Positions 1 to 7,184 of a DNA stretch of 9,250 bases are shown piece by piece (position 1 is the first letter of the stretch; each line of letters starts with the position of its first letter). Under the pieces are notes generated by a model. It had not been told where the DNA came from and searched no databases. It saw only the letters and a list, made by a program, of their open reading frames with translations. Both the position numbers and the translations under genes were made by a program. The stretch lies in NCBI GenBank assembly GCA_900546885.1, contig UREN01000074.1, forward strand, positions 1-9,250, read 5' to 3'. This DNA is from an uncultured Oscillospiraceae bacterium. Its GTDB lineage: Bacteria > Bacillota > Clostridia > Oscillospirales > Ruminococcaceae.

Positions 1-16
1 TAACTCAACTATAACC

Positions 17-46
17 GATGAGGCCTTATCCTTCATCCTTTTTCTT
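17..46 (+). terminator. Probable Rho-independent terminator of an upstream gene
   Basis: Positions 17-23 (GATGAGG) pair with 31-37 (CTTCATC), including one G-T wobble, around a 7-nt loop. A pyrimidine run with five consecutive T (39-43) follows, then TT. The hairpin is modest in GC but has the right shape and sits before the rpmE promoter, so it probably ends a transcript that starts outside the window. No coding sequence is visible in the first 100 bases. Confidence 0.45.
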
Positions 47-85
47 CCTCTGTCCAAGATCTATTGTAGTCCTACACCGCACGGC

Positions 86-99
86 GCGCAAATTTGCGC
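86..99. repeat. Perfect 14-bp palindrome beside the rpmE promoter
   Basis: GCGCAAATTTGCGC is a perfect inverted repeat centred between 92 and 93. It ends 7 nt before the -35 hexamer of the rpmE promoter. No T-run follows on either strand, so a terminator is unlikely. The position suits a repressor or activator operator; the central AAATTT could also bend DNA. It does not resemble the Zur, LexA, Rex or NrdR boxes I know. The palindrome is seen directly; regulatory use is inference. Confidence 0.55.
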
Positions 100-106
100 C
101 GCACGC

Positions 107-135
107 TTGCATTCCCGCGCAGGGTGTGGTATGAT
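107..135 (+). promoter_or_regulatory. Sigma-A promoter for rpmE
   Basis: The -35 is TTGCAT (107-112) and the -10 is TATGAT (130-135). The spacer is 17 nt and a TG dinucleotide at 127-128 gives an extended -10. This is the best vegetative promoter in the window and predicts transcription starting near 141-144. The matching housekeeping sigma factor is encoded at 4815-5903. Confidence 0.8.
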
Positions 136-141
136 ATTTGG

Positions 142-268
142 GCAATCGTTCCGATCGCTGCTCCATACGCACAGGATGGTGTATGCTGGTAGCATCCCAT
201 TGAAGGTTGTGATGGGCGCATGTACAAGGCATGGCCCCCGGAATCAGAACCAGAAAGAGGTGAAACAC
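142..268 (+). promoter_or_regulatory. Structured 5' leader of rpmE, candidate r-protein leader
   Basis: About 127 nt separate the predicted start site from the rpmE ATG, long for such a small gene. The stretch can form several hairpins: 164-170 with 179-185; 183-187 with 191-195 (loop GGT); 196-200 with 212-216; and the strongest, 214-217 plus 219-222 with 230-237, with a single bulged G at 218 and loop TACAAGG. Several are mutually exclusive, as in an RNA switch. Autogenous leaders for bL31 are known in several bacterial groups, including Firmicutes; I have not matched this one to a published consensus. The Shine-Dalgarno sequence (about 256-263) lies outside the main stems. The pairings are seen directly; the regulatory role is inference. 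Confidence 0.4.
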
Positions 269-469
269 ATGAAGGAAGGTATCCATCCGAAGTATGAGGA
301 AGCCGTGGTCACCTGCGCGTGCGGCAACACGTTCACCACGCGTTCCACGAAGAAGGAGATCCACGTGGAGGTGTGCTCCAAGTGCCACCCGTTCTACACC
401 GGCAAGCAGAAGCTGGTGGACACCGGCGGCCGTGTGGACCGCTTCAAAAAGCGCTTCAACATGCAGTAA
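269..469 (+). CDS. rpmE: 50S ribosomal protein L31 (bL31), zinc-binding type
   Basis: Encodes a 66-residue protein of the large ribosomal subunit. In the family bL31 bridges the subunits near the central protuberance. The N-terminus MKEGIHPKY, the CxC pair C16/C18, the CxxC pair C36/C39 followed by HPFYTGKQ, and the basic tail with RVDRFKKRF are all typical. The four cysteines mark the zinc-ribbon (C+) form, which is normally made when zinc is sufficient; the cysteine-less, Zur-repressed paralogue is a different gene. The ATG at 269 is chosen because GAGGTGA lies 5-6 nt upstream and translation then begins exactly where the family does. The open frame extends upstream to 107, but that part overlaps the promoter. 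The gene has its own promoter and leader and is followed by a terminator 9 nt after its stop. Confidence 0.97.
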   Translation: MKEGIHPKYEEAVVTCACGNTFTTRSTKKEIHVEVCSKCHPFYTGKQKLVDTGGRVDRFKKRFNMQ

Positions 470-477
470 ACACCTGC

Positions 478-512
478 GAAGGGCGGCCCTTGGGGCCGCC
501 CTTCTTTGGTTT
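478..512 (+). terminator. Rho-independent terminator after rpmE
   Basis: GAAGGGCGGCCC (478-489) pairs perfectly over 12 bp with 493-504 around a 3-nt loop. The T-run that follows is interrupted (TTTGGTTT, 505-512). The stem is very strong but the broken T-run may leave it leaky. It lies only 21 nt before the TTG start of the next gene, with no room for a separate promoter between them. Confidence 0.75.
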
Positions 513-533
513 GAGGAAAGGGGAGGATGGCGT

Positions 534-1154
534 TTGGAAAGCTACCGCACGGTGCAGGGCACGGCCGAGGCCGAGCTGGAGGACCGCCGCTCGCGCTTTA
601 TTGCGCAGCTTTCGTTTGCAGACACCGAGGAAAAGGCCCTGGCCTTTTTGGAGGCCGTGCGCGCAAAGCACAAAACGGCCGCCCACAACGTGTATGCCTA
701 TGTGCTGCGCGAGGGCGCGCGCATGCGCTATTCCGACGACGGCGAGCCCCAGAAAACAAGCGGCCTGCCCACGCTGGAAGCCATCCGCCACGCGGGCGTG
801 GTAGATTGCATCATTGTCACCACGCGCTATTTCGGCGGCACGCTGCTGGGCACGGGCGGGCTTGTGCGCGCCTATGGCGGCGCGGCGGCGCTGGCGCTGC
901 AGAAGGCGCGCGTGGTAACCATGCAGGTGGTGGTGCCGGGCGTGTGGCGCGTTTCGTACGCGCAGTATGAACAGGCGCTGCGCATTTTGGAAGAGTGCGG
1001 CGCAAGGCTGGACGACACGCGCTTTGAGGCAGACGTGGCCCTGCATTTCTGCATGCTGGCACAGGGGCGCGAGGCCCTGTGCGAAAAGGCGCGCGAATTT
1101 TGCCGCGGCGAAGCGAAACTGCAGTGGCAGGCCGCGCGCTGTGCCCCGTTTTGA
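534..1154 (+). CDS. yigZ: YigZ/IMPACT family protein (UPF0029 plus DUF1949)
   Basis: A 206-residue cytoplasmic protein, the usual length for bacterial YigZ. Start MESYRTV, then the IMPACT (UPF0029) core: HNVYAY from H51, SDDGEP at 67-72 followed by a TSGLP stretch, and the glycine-rich segment YFGGTLLGTGGLVRAY at 99-114. The remainder, about 138-194, fits the C-terminal DUF1949 domain. Eukaryotic IMPACT acts in the GCN2 pathway; the bacterial role is not settled, with ribosome or translation links proposed. The start is TTG at 534: an AAGGGGAGG-type ribosome site lies 7 nt upstream and the protein then begins as the family does. The ATG at 527 is in another frame, and the open frame back to 294 overlaps rpmE. 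It probably depends on read-through from rpmE. Confidence 0.93.
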   Translation: MESYRTVQGTAEAELEDRRSRFIAQLSFADTEEKALAFLEAVRAKHKTAAHNVYAYVLREGARMRYSDDGEPQKTSGLPTLEAIRHAGVVDCIIVTTRYFGGTLLGTGGLVRAYGGAAALALQKARVVTMQVVVPGVWRVSYAQYEQALRILEECGARLDDTRFEADVALHFCMLAQGREALCEKAREFCRGEAKLQWQAARCAPF

Positions 1155-1209
1155 CGGCGCCGGGCGGCAAAACGAAAAAAAAGAAAAAAATTTGCAAAAA
1201 CACAAAGGG

Positions 1210-1241
1210 TTTTTCGCACTTTTGGCGTATATATAAAATAG
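1210..1241 (+). promoter_or_regulatory. Probable promoter in AT-rich gap before dgt
   Basis: The 138-nt gap after yigZ is sharply AT-rich against its surroundings, with A-runs around 1170-1200 that could serve as an UP element. A -10-like TAAAAT (1234-1239, five of six consensus bases) lies inside TATATATAAAATAG. Possible -35 elements are TTCGCA (1213-1218, spacer 15) or the T-rich 1211-1216 (spacer 17), both imperfect. The most likely role is to drive the dgt-dnaG-sigA cluster. I see no convincing terminator for yigZ in this gap. Confidence 0.4.
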
Positions 1242-1292
1242 TGGGGCTTTTTTCGGGCTTTCCGGCTTTATGGGGATAAGGAGGCGGCGGCA

Positions 1293-2291
1293 TTGACAGT
1301 ACGCGAGCGCATTGAACAGACAGAACATCAGATTTTGTGCCCTTACGCCTGCTTTGCAGACGAGAGCCGCGGGCGCGCGCGCGAAGAGGCGCCGTGCCCC
1401 TACCGCACCTGCTTTCAGCGCGACCGCGACCGTGTGCTGCACTCGAAGGCGTTTCGCCGCCTGAAGCAGAAAACGCAGGTGTTTCTTTCGCCCGAGGGCG
1501 ACCACTACCGCACGCGGCTGACGCACACGCTGGAGGTAAGCCAGATTGCGCGCACCATTGCGCGCGCCCTGCAGCTGAACGAAGACCTGACCGAGGCCAT
1601 TGCCATGGGGCACGATTTGGGCCACACGCCGTTTGGCCACGCGGGCGAGCGCGCGTTGAACAAGCTGTGCCCGGGCGGGTTTCGCCATTACGAGCAAAGC
1701 GTGCGCGTGGCCGAAAAACTGGAGCGCGCCGGAAAGGGCCTGAACCTTTCGAAAGAGGTGCTGAACGGCTTTATCTGCCACACAAAGGGCACCTGGCCCT
1801 ACACGCGCGAGGGGTGTGTGGTGCGCTATGCAGACCATATCGCCTATATGAACCACGATATTGAGGACGCCATGGCGGCGGGCGTGCTGCACGCGGGCGA
1901 CATTCCGCGCGAAATTACGCAGGCGCTGGGCGAGACGAAATCGCAGCGCATCACAAGCCTGATTGCGGCCGTGGTGGCCCACGGGCCCGAGCAAATTGGC
2001 ATGGCGCCCGAATGGCAGGCCGCCTACGAGGCGCTGCACGCGTTTATGTACAGCACCGTGTATGTGGACAAGGTGGCCAAAAAGGAAGAGAAAAAGGTGG
2101 ACGGGCTGATAGAGGCGCTGTATGCCCATTTTCACGACAACCCCACCCACATGCCGCAGGCATACCTGTACATCATGTGGGAAGAAGGGGTGGACCGCGC
2201 CGTGACGGATTATATCTCCGGCATGAGCGATGAGTATGCCGTGCGCACGTTTGAAGAGCTGTTTGTCCCGCAGAAGTGGGGCGTGCTGTAG
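1293..2291 (+). CDS. dgt: dGTPase-like deoxynucleoside triphosphate triphosphohydrolase
   Basis: A 332-residue HD-superfamily enzyme that would hydrolyse dNTPs to the deoxynucleoside and triphosphate, so trimming the dNTP pool. The N-terminal part has the family signature FQRDRDRVLHSKAFRRLK at about 41-58 and SPEGDHYRTRLTHTLEV. Metal ligands of the HD fold are visible: H78 in RLTHTLE, H107/D108 in MGHDLGHTPFGH, and D181 in RYADHIAY. The C-terminal third fits the phosphohydrolase-associated domain. Length and sequence match the shorter Firmicutes type, not E. coli Dgt. The start is TTG at 1293, supported by TAAGGAGG (1277-1284) 8 nt upstream and by the typical opening ERIEQTEHQIL. It heads the cluster leading to dnaG and sigA, a common Clostridia order. 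True nucleotide specificity cannot be read from sequence. Confidence 0.93.
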   Translation: MTVRERIEQTEHQILCPYACFADESRGRAREEAPCPYRTCFQRDRDRVLHSKAFRRLKQKTQVFLSPEGDHYRTRLTHTLEVSQIARTIARALQLNEDLTEAIAMGHDLGHTPFGHAGERALNKLCPGGFRHYEQSVRVAEKLERAGKGLNLSKEVLNGFICHTKGTWPYTREGCVVRYADHIAYMNHDIEDAMAAGVLHAGDIPREITQALGETKSQRITSLIAAVVAHGPEQIGMAPEWQAAYEALHAFMYSTVYVDKVAKKEEKKVDGLIEALYAHFHDNPTHMPQAYLYIMWEEGVDRAVTDYISGMSDEYAVRTFEELFVPQKWGVL

Positions 2292-2308
2292 GAAAGGGGT
2301 GTGGGCCT

Positions 2309-2515
2309 GTGAAAGAGGGCAAGCGGTTTGAGGTGGTTTACCAGCAAAGCGTGGGGCTGGCAAGCGAGGTGCGCATTTTGCGGGACAGGGCCACCGGCGT
2401 GGAATACCTGGCCACCTGGTTTGGCCAGGCCGGCGGCGTGACGCCGCTGATAGGCCCGGACGGCCTGCCCGTGGCTTCGAAAGCGCAGAGAGGTGAGCAG
2501 AATGTGGATGGATGA
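2309..2515 (+). CDS. Small DUF6440-like protein
   Basis: A 68-residue protein starting at GTG 2309, with GAAAGGGG (2292-2299) 9 nt upstream. The visible pattern, KRFEVVYQQSVG, then VRILRDRATGVEYL, then GGVTPLIGPDGLPV, matches what I recall of the DUF6440 family: a short beta-rich unit with an RD..TGV.YL core and a TPL.G.DG.PV end. No function is established to my knowledge. It has no signal peptide or membrane segment and is probably cytosolic. It begins 17 nt after dgt and overlaps the next gene by 14 nt, so it should be translated with both. The family name is from memory and not from a search. The frame is open further upstream to 2276, but that would start inside dgt without a ribosome site. 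Confidence 0.75.
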   Translation: MKEGKRFEVVYQQSVGLASEVRILRDRATGVEYLATWFGQAGGVTPLIGPDGLPVASKAQRGEQNVDG

Positions 2516-2894
2516 GCCCTTTGGCATGTTTTCGGTGATGAACACGCTGTTTCCCATTCTGTTCTTTGGCGTGTTTGCCGTTGTCATCCTCACGTTTGTG
2601 GTGGTGCTGGTGCGCGGCGCCGGGCAGTGGCGGCGCAACAACGCGGCGCCCGTTTTGACGGTGGAGGCCGAGGTGGTGGCCAAGCGCACGCAGGTAAGCC
2701 GCGGCGCCAGGGCGCACGGGGACATGACGGATATGACGGGCGGCTTTACCCGCTATTACGCCACCTTTGAGGTGGAAAGCGGCAGCCGCATAGAGCTGGC
2801 CGTGCGCGGCGAAGAATACGGCATGCTGGCCGAGGGCGACCGGGGCCGCCTGACGTTTCAGGGCACGCGCTATCAGGGCTTTGAGCGCGCCTGA
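2502..2894 (+). CDS. DUF2500-like membrane protein
   Basis: A 130-residue protein with one N-terminal membrane segment at about 12-38 (LFPILFFGVFAVVILTFVVV region), then a short basic linker QWRRNN and a soluble domain. The soluble part contains AEVVAKRTQV, a YYATFEVESG strand pair, an LAVRGEEYGMLAEGDRG stretch and FQGTRYQGFER at the end, the pattern of the DUF2500 family (unknown function, membrane-anchored beta domain). Its side of the membrane cannot be fixed; positive charges right after the helix favour a cytoplasmic domain. ATG 2502 is preferred because GAGGTG (2490-2495) is 6 nt upstream; GTG 2493 overlaps that site. It overlaps the DUF6440-like gene by 14 nt, implying coupled translation, and precedes dnaG by 99 nt. 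Confidence 0.82.
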   Translation: MWMDEPFGMFSVMNTLFPILFFGVFAVVILTFVVVLVRGAGQWRRNNAAPVLTVEAEVVAKRTQVSRGARAHGDMTDMTGGFTRYYATFEVESGSRIELAVRGEEYGMLAEGDRGRLTFQGTRYQGFERA

Positions 2895-2993
2895 CGCGCC
2901 CGGCCGCGGGGGCAGTTTGGCGGCCCGCGCCCGGCCCGGCAGGGCGCCCGGCGCCGGGGCGCGGCGCATTTTACGGCGAGAGGAGGCAAAGGC
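2895..2993 (+). other. Very GC-rich spacer with alternative hairpins before dnaG
   Basis: This 99-nt gap is almost pure G and C up to about 2968. Possible stems include 2899-2902 with 2907-2910, 2903-2907 with 2920-2924, and GCGCCC (2944-2949) with GGGCGC (2957-2962); the first two exclude each other. No T-run follows, so it is not a standard terminator, and I see no promoter. The dnaG ribosome site AGGAGG is at 2981-2986. It may limit or stabilise the transcript before dnaG; that is inference. Confidence 0.4.
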
Positions 2994-4748
2994 ATGATAC
3001 CGCAAAGCTATATTGAAGAGCTGGTGCAGCGCAACGACATGGTGGACGTGGCGCAAAGCTATGTGCAGCTGCGCAGGCGCGGGCGCACTTACACGGGCCT
3101 TTGCCCGTTCCACAGCGAAAAGACGCCCTCGTTTGTGGTGTACCCCGAGACGCAGAGCTTTTACTGCTTTGGCTGCGGCGCGGGGGGCGACGTGATCACC
3201 TTCATCAAAAAAATAAACAATGTGGATTATGTGGAGGCCGTGAAAACGCTGGCCGCGCGCGCCGGCATGGCCATGCCGGAAGAGGACGACAAGGCCGGCC
3301 GCCTGCGCAGCCGCATTGTGTCCATCAACAAAGACGCGGCGCGCTTTTTTGTGCAGTGCCTGCAAAGCGAAGAGGGCCGCGCGGCGCGGCGCTACTGGCG
3401 CGAGACGCGCGGGCTTTCGCCCGCCGTCATCACGCGGTTTGGCCTGGGCTATGCGCCCAACAGCTTTCACGCCGTGCGCAACCATTTGCGGGGGCTGGGC
3501 TACACGCAGGAGGAGATGCTGGCCTCTGGCCTTGTGAAGCGCAGCGAAAAGGGCAGCCTGTACGATGTGTTCCGCAACCGGGTGATGGTGCCCATTTTCG
3601 ATTTGCGCGGCAATGTCATTGCCTTTGGCGGGCGCAACATGGGCCCGGAAAAGCCCAAATATATCAACAGCCCCGAGACGGTGGTGTATAAAAAAAGCCG
3701 CACGCTGTTTGCGCTGAACGTGGCGAAAAAAAGCGACGTGCGGCGGTATATCCTGTGCGAAGGGTATATGGACGTCATCAGCCTGCACGCGGCGGGCTTC
3801 ACCACCGCGGTGGCGGGCTGCGGCACGGCCCTGACGCCCGAGCAGGTGAAGCTTTTGAGCGAATATGCCGACGAGGTGGTGCTGTGCTACGATTCCGACG
3901 AGGCGGGCCAGAAGGCCACGGCCCGCGCCATCGAGCTGTTCAGCGCCTCGCCGGTGAAAACATCGGTGCTGAACATTCCGGGCGCGAAAGACCCGGACGA
4001 ATTCATTCAGAAATACGGGCCCGAGCGGTTTGCCCAGCTGGTGGACGGCAGCGCGGGCGCCCTGGAGTATGAACTGGAAAAGCGGCGCGCAAAATACGAC
4101 CTTGCCAGGCCGGACGGCCGCGTGGGCTATTTGAAAGAGGCCATTGACGTGCTGGCATCGAGCGCCGTGACGGCCACCGAGCGCGATGTGTACGCCGGGC
4201 GCCTTTCCGAGCAGACGGACGTGGACAAGGCGGCCATTTTAACGCAGCTTGCCGCCGCCGTGAAGGCGCAGGGCTACCGCCAGCGGGCCAGAAAACAGAA
4301 AGAGCTGCTGGCCGAGGGCAACACGGGCCGCGTGAAGGTGCCCTATTCCCAGGGCGGGGCCAGGGCGCTGGGCGTGGCCTTTGCCCAGCAGCAGCTTTTG
4401 GCGGCGGTGTTGAAAAAACCGGAGTTCTGCCCGCGCGCGGCCGCGCGCTGTGCGCCCGGGCAGTTTTTGGACGAAGGGCTGGGCCAGGCATACCGGCTGG
4501 TGCTGGCGGCGCACGACGCCGGCGAGACGGCGGACATTGCCTCGCTGGCGGGGCACCTGCCCGAAGAGACGCTGGCCCTGATCAGCCGTATTCTGGCGCA
4601 GAACTACGACGTGGGCTTTACCGAGCAGGATGTGGATATGTACCTTGCCCGCATCGAGGGCGGCCAGCCGGGCAGCGCGGCGGCCGCGCACAGCACGGCG
4701 CAGCAAATAGACAGCTACCTGCGCGAGCTGAAAGAAAAAAAGAAATAG
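2994..4748 (+). CDS. dnaG: DNA primase
   Basis: A 584-residue primase that makes RNA primers at the replication fork with the DnaB-type helicase. The N-terminal zinc-binding domain is complete: C37, H40, C58 and C61 in CPFH and CFGC. The RNA polymerase core contains the Toprim fold with catalytic acids E256 (EGYMD) and D300/D302 (CYDSDEAG), plus the family block YINSPETVVYKKS before it. The region after about 430 would hold the helicase-interaction domain and ends in a lysine-rich tail (LKEKKK). Length is normal for bacterial DnaG. ATG 2994 follows AGGAGG with a 7-nt gap, and MIPQSYIEEL is a standard primase start. It sits between the small-gene pair and sigA, as in the classical macromolecular-synthesis operon. 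Confidence 0.98.
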   Translation: MIPQSYIEELVQRNDMVDVAQSYVQLRRRGRTYTGLCPFHSEKTPSFVVYPETQSFYCFGCGAGGDVITFIKKINNVDYVEAVKTLAARAGMAMPEEDDKAGRLRSRIVSINKDAARFFVQCLQSEEGRAARRYWRETRGLSPAVITRFGLGYAPNSFHAVRNHLRGLGYTQEEMLASGLVKRSEKGSLYDVFRNRVMVPIFDLRGNVIAFGGRNMGPEKPKYINSPETVVYKKSRTLFALNVAKKSDVRRYILCEGYMDVISLHAAGFTTAVAGCGTALTPEQVKLLSEYADEVVLCYDSDEAGQKATARAIELFSASPVKTSVLNIPGAKDPDEFIQKYGPERFAQLVDGSAGALEYELEKRRAKYDLARPDGRVGYLKEAIDVLASSAVTATERDVYAGRLSEQTDVDKAAILTQLAAAVKAQGYRQRARKQKELLAEGNTGRVKVPYSQGGARALGVAFAQQQLLAAVLKKPEFCPRAAARCAPGQFLDEGLGQAYRLVLAAHDAGETADIASLAGHLPEETLALISRILAQNYDVGFTEQDVDMYLARIEGGQPGSAAAAHSTAQQIDSYLRELKEKKK

Positions 4749-4761
4749 CCACCCGCGCGCA

Positions 4762-4780
4762 GCGGGCCGCCGCGGCCTGC
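4762..4780 (+). other. GC hairpin between dnaG and sigA
   Basis: 4762-4769 pair with 4773-4780 over 8 bp, with one G-T wobble and a 3-nt loop. There is no T-run, so it is unlikely to stop transcription. It lies in the 66-nt spacer just before the sigA ribosome site. In E. coli the dnaG-rpoD junction is an RNA processing site that lets the sigma mRNA outlive the primase mRNA; a similar role here is inference. Confidence 0.35.
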
Positions 4781-4814
4781 CGCGCAACAGCAATGAACAC
4801 GAGAAGGAGATACC

Positions 4815-5903
<1,089 letters not shown>

Positions 5904-5969
5904 GCCGCACGGCCGGGGCAACCTTGCCGCTTTTGCACGCGCGCCGGGCACATAGAAAGGAAGAGGGAT

Positions 5970-7139
5970 ATGCTGAATTTTGATTACCACATTGGCACGG
6001 AAATTTTCTTTGGCCGCGGGCAGCTGGCCAAGCTGCCTGCAGCCATCCGCCGGCATACTGATAAGGTTTTATTGTGCTATGGCGGCGGCTCTGTCAAGCG
6101 CACGGGCCTGCTGGCCCAGGTGCAAAGCGCGCTGTGCGAGGCGGGCATTTCGTATGTGGAGCTGGCCGGGGTAGAGCCCAACCCCCGCACCACCACGGTG
6201 GACAGGGGCGCCGCGCTGTGCCGCCAGCACGGCCTGGGCGGCGTGCTGGCCGTGGGCGGCGGCAGCACCATCGACTGCGCCAAGGTGGTGGCGGCGGCCC
6301 GCTTTTACAGCGGCCCCGCGTGGGACCTGATTGAGCGCAAGGCCCCGGTGACGCAGGTGCTGCCGGTGTTCAGCGTGCTGACGCTTTCGGCCACCGGCTC
6401 GGAGATGGACGACGTGGCCGTTATTTCCAACTGGCAGACAAGCGAAAAGCGCAGCATTGCCCACCCGGCCATGCGCCCCGTGGCCAGCGTGCTGGACCCT
6501 GCCTACACCTTCACCGTGCCCGCAAACCAGACGGCGGCCGGCACGGCGGACATTATGAGCCACACGCTGGAGACGTATTTTTCGCGCTGCCAGACGGGCT
6601 ATTTGCAGGACAGAATGGCCGAGGCCATTTTGAAAACGTGCATCCACTTTGGGCCCATTGCCCTGCGCACGCCGGACGATTACACCGCCCGGGCCAACCT
6701 GATGTGGGCCTCCAGCCACGCCATCAACGGCACCATTGCCCTGGGCAAAGAGTGCCCGTGGAGCGTGCACACCATGGAGCACCAGCTTTCGGCCTGCTAT
6801 GACATTACGCACGGTGTGGGCCTGGCCATTCTGACGCCGGCGTGGATGCGCTATGTGCTAAGCGAGGCCACGGCGCCCAAGTTTGCCGAATACGGCGTGA
6901 ACGTGTGGGGCCTGGACGCCGCGCTGGGGCAAATGGAACTTGCGCGCCGCGCCATTGACGCCACCCGGCGCTTCTTTGTGGAAGAGCTGCACCTGCCCGC
7001 CACGCTGCGCGAGGTGGGCATTGGCCCCGAGCGCTTTGACGAAATGGCCCAAAAGGCCGCCACGCCTGCGCTGCAAAACGAGGCCTATGTGGGCCTGGGT
7101 GCGGCGGATGTGAAAAAAATTTACGAGATGTGCCTGTAA
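5970..7139 (+). CDS. Iron-containing alcohol dehydrogenase, butanol dehydrogenase/YqhD type
   Basis: A 389-residue cytoplasmic group III alcohol dehydrogenase that should reduce aldehydes to alcohols, probably with NADPH. Cofactor-binding glycine motifs are GGGS at 38-41 and AVGGGSTID at 95-103, and ATGSEMDD (141-148) is the BDH/YqhD signature. The metal-binding set is complete: D194 and H198 (DIMSH), H267 (WSVHTMEH) and H281 (DITHG). These positions coincide with the numbering I recall for E. coli YqhD. Substrate cannot be decided; butanol and detoxification of reactive aldehydes are the usual options. The ATG at 5970 has a purine-rich site (AAAGGAAGAGGG, 5956-5967). It follows sigA by 66 nt with no strong terminator between, so it may share that transcript, and a strong terminator follows it. 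Confidence 0.94.
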   Translation: MLNFDYHIGTEIFFGRGQLAKLPAAIRRHTDKVLLCYGGGSVKRTGLLAQVQSALCEAGISYVELAGVEPNPRTTTVDRGAALCRQHGLGGVLAVGGGSTIDCAKVVAAARFYSGPAWDLIERKAPVTQVLPVFSVLTLSATGSEMDDVAVISNWQTSEKRSIAHPAMRPVASVLDPAYTFTVPANQTAAGTADIMSHTLETYFSRCQTGYLQDRMAEAILKTCIHFGPIALRTPDDYTARANLMWASSHAINGTIALGKECPWSVHTMEHQLSACYDITHGVGLAILTPAWMRYVLSEATAPKFAEYGVNVWGLDAALGQMELARRAIDATRRFFVEELHLPATLREVGIGPERFDEMAQKAATPALQNEAYVGLGAADVKKIYEMCL

Positions 7140-7145
7140 GCACAG

Positions 7146-7184
7146 GGCCGCGGCGGGGGCGCACAGCCCGGCCGCGGCCTTTTT
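7146..7184 (+). terminator. Strong Rho-independent terminator of the dgt-dnaG-sigA-adh cluster
   Basis: GGCCGCGGC (7146-7154) pairs perfectly over 9 bp with 7171-7179. Inside it, GGGC (7157-7160) pairs with GCCC (7166-7169) around a GCACA loop. Five T follow (7180-7184). It starts 6 nt after the dehydrogenase stop and separates the housekeeping cluster from the sigma/anti-sigma unit. Confidence 0.88.

Noticed and set aside
107..135. Zur regulation of rpmE
   Set aside because: The encoded bL31 keeps all four zinc cysteines, and no AT-rich Zur-like box is visible; the nearby palindrome has a different sequence.
107..268. N-terminal extension of rpmE to a TTG at 107
   Set aside because: The extension covers the promoter hexamers and leader hairpins, and bL31 starts exactly at the ATG at 269.
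294..533. N-terminal extension of yigZ into rpmE
   Set aside because: It would read rpmE in another frame and pass the terminator; the TTG at 534 has a good ribosome site and the family start sequence.
456..3788. Minus-strand open frame of 1,110 codons as a gene
   Set aside because: It runs antisense to four recognisable genes in exact codon register, is low in complexity (rich in Ala, Arg, His) and has no family features; codon bias explains it.
5917..5934. Terminator between sigA and the dehydrogenase
   Set aside because: The only stem, GGCA (5917-5920) with TGCC (5925-5928), is 4-5 bp and the following T-run is four bases; too weak to call.
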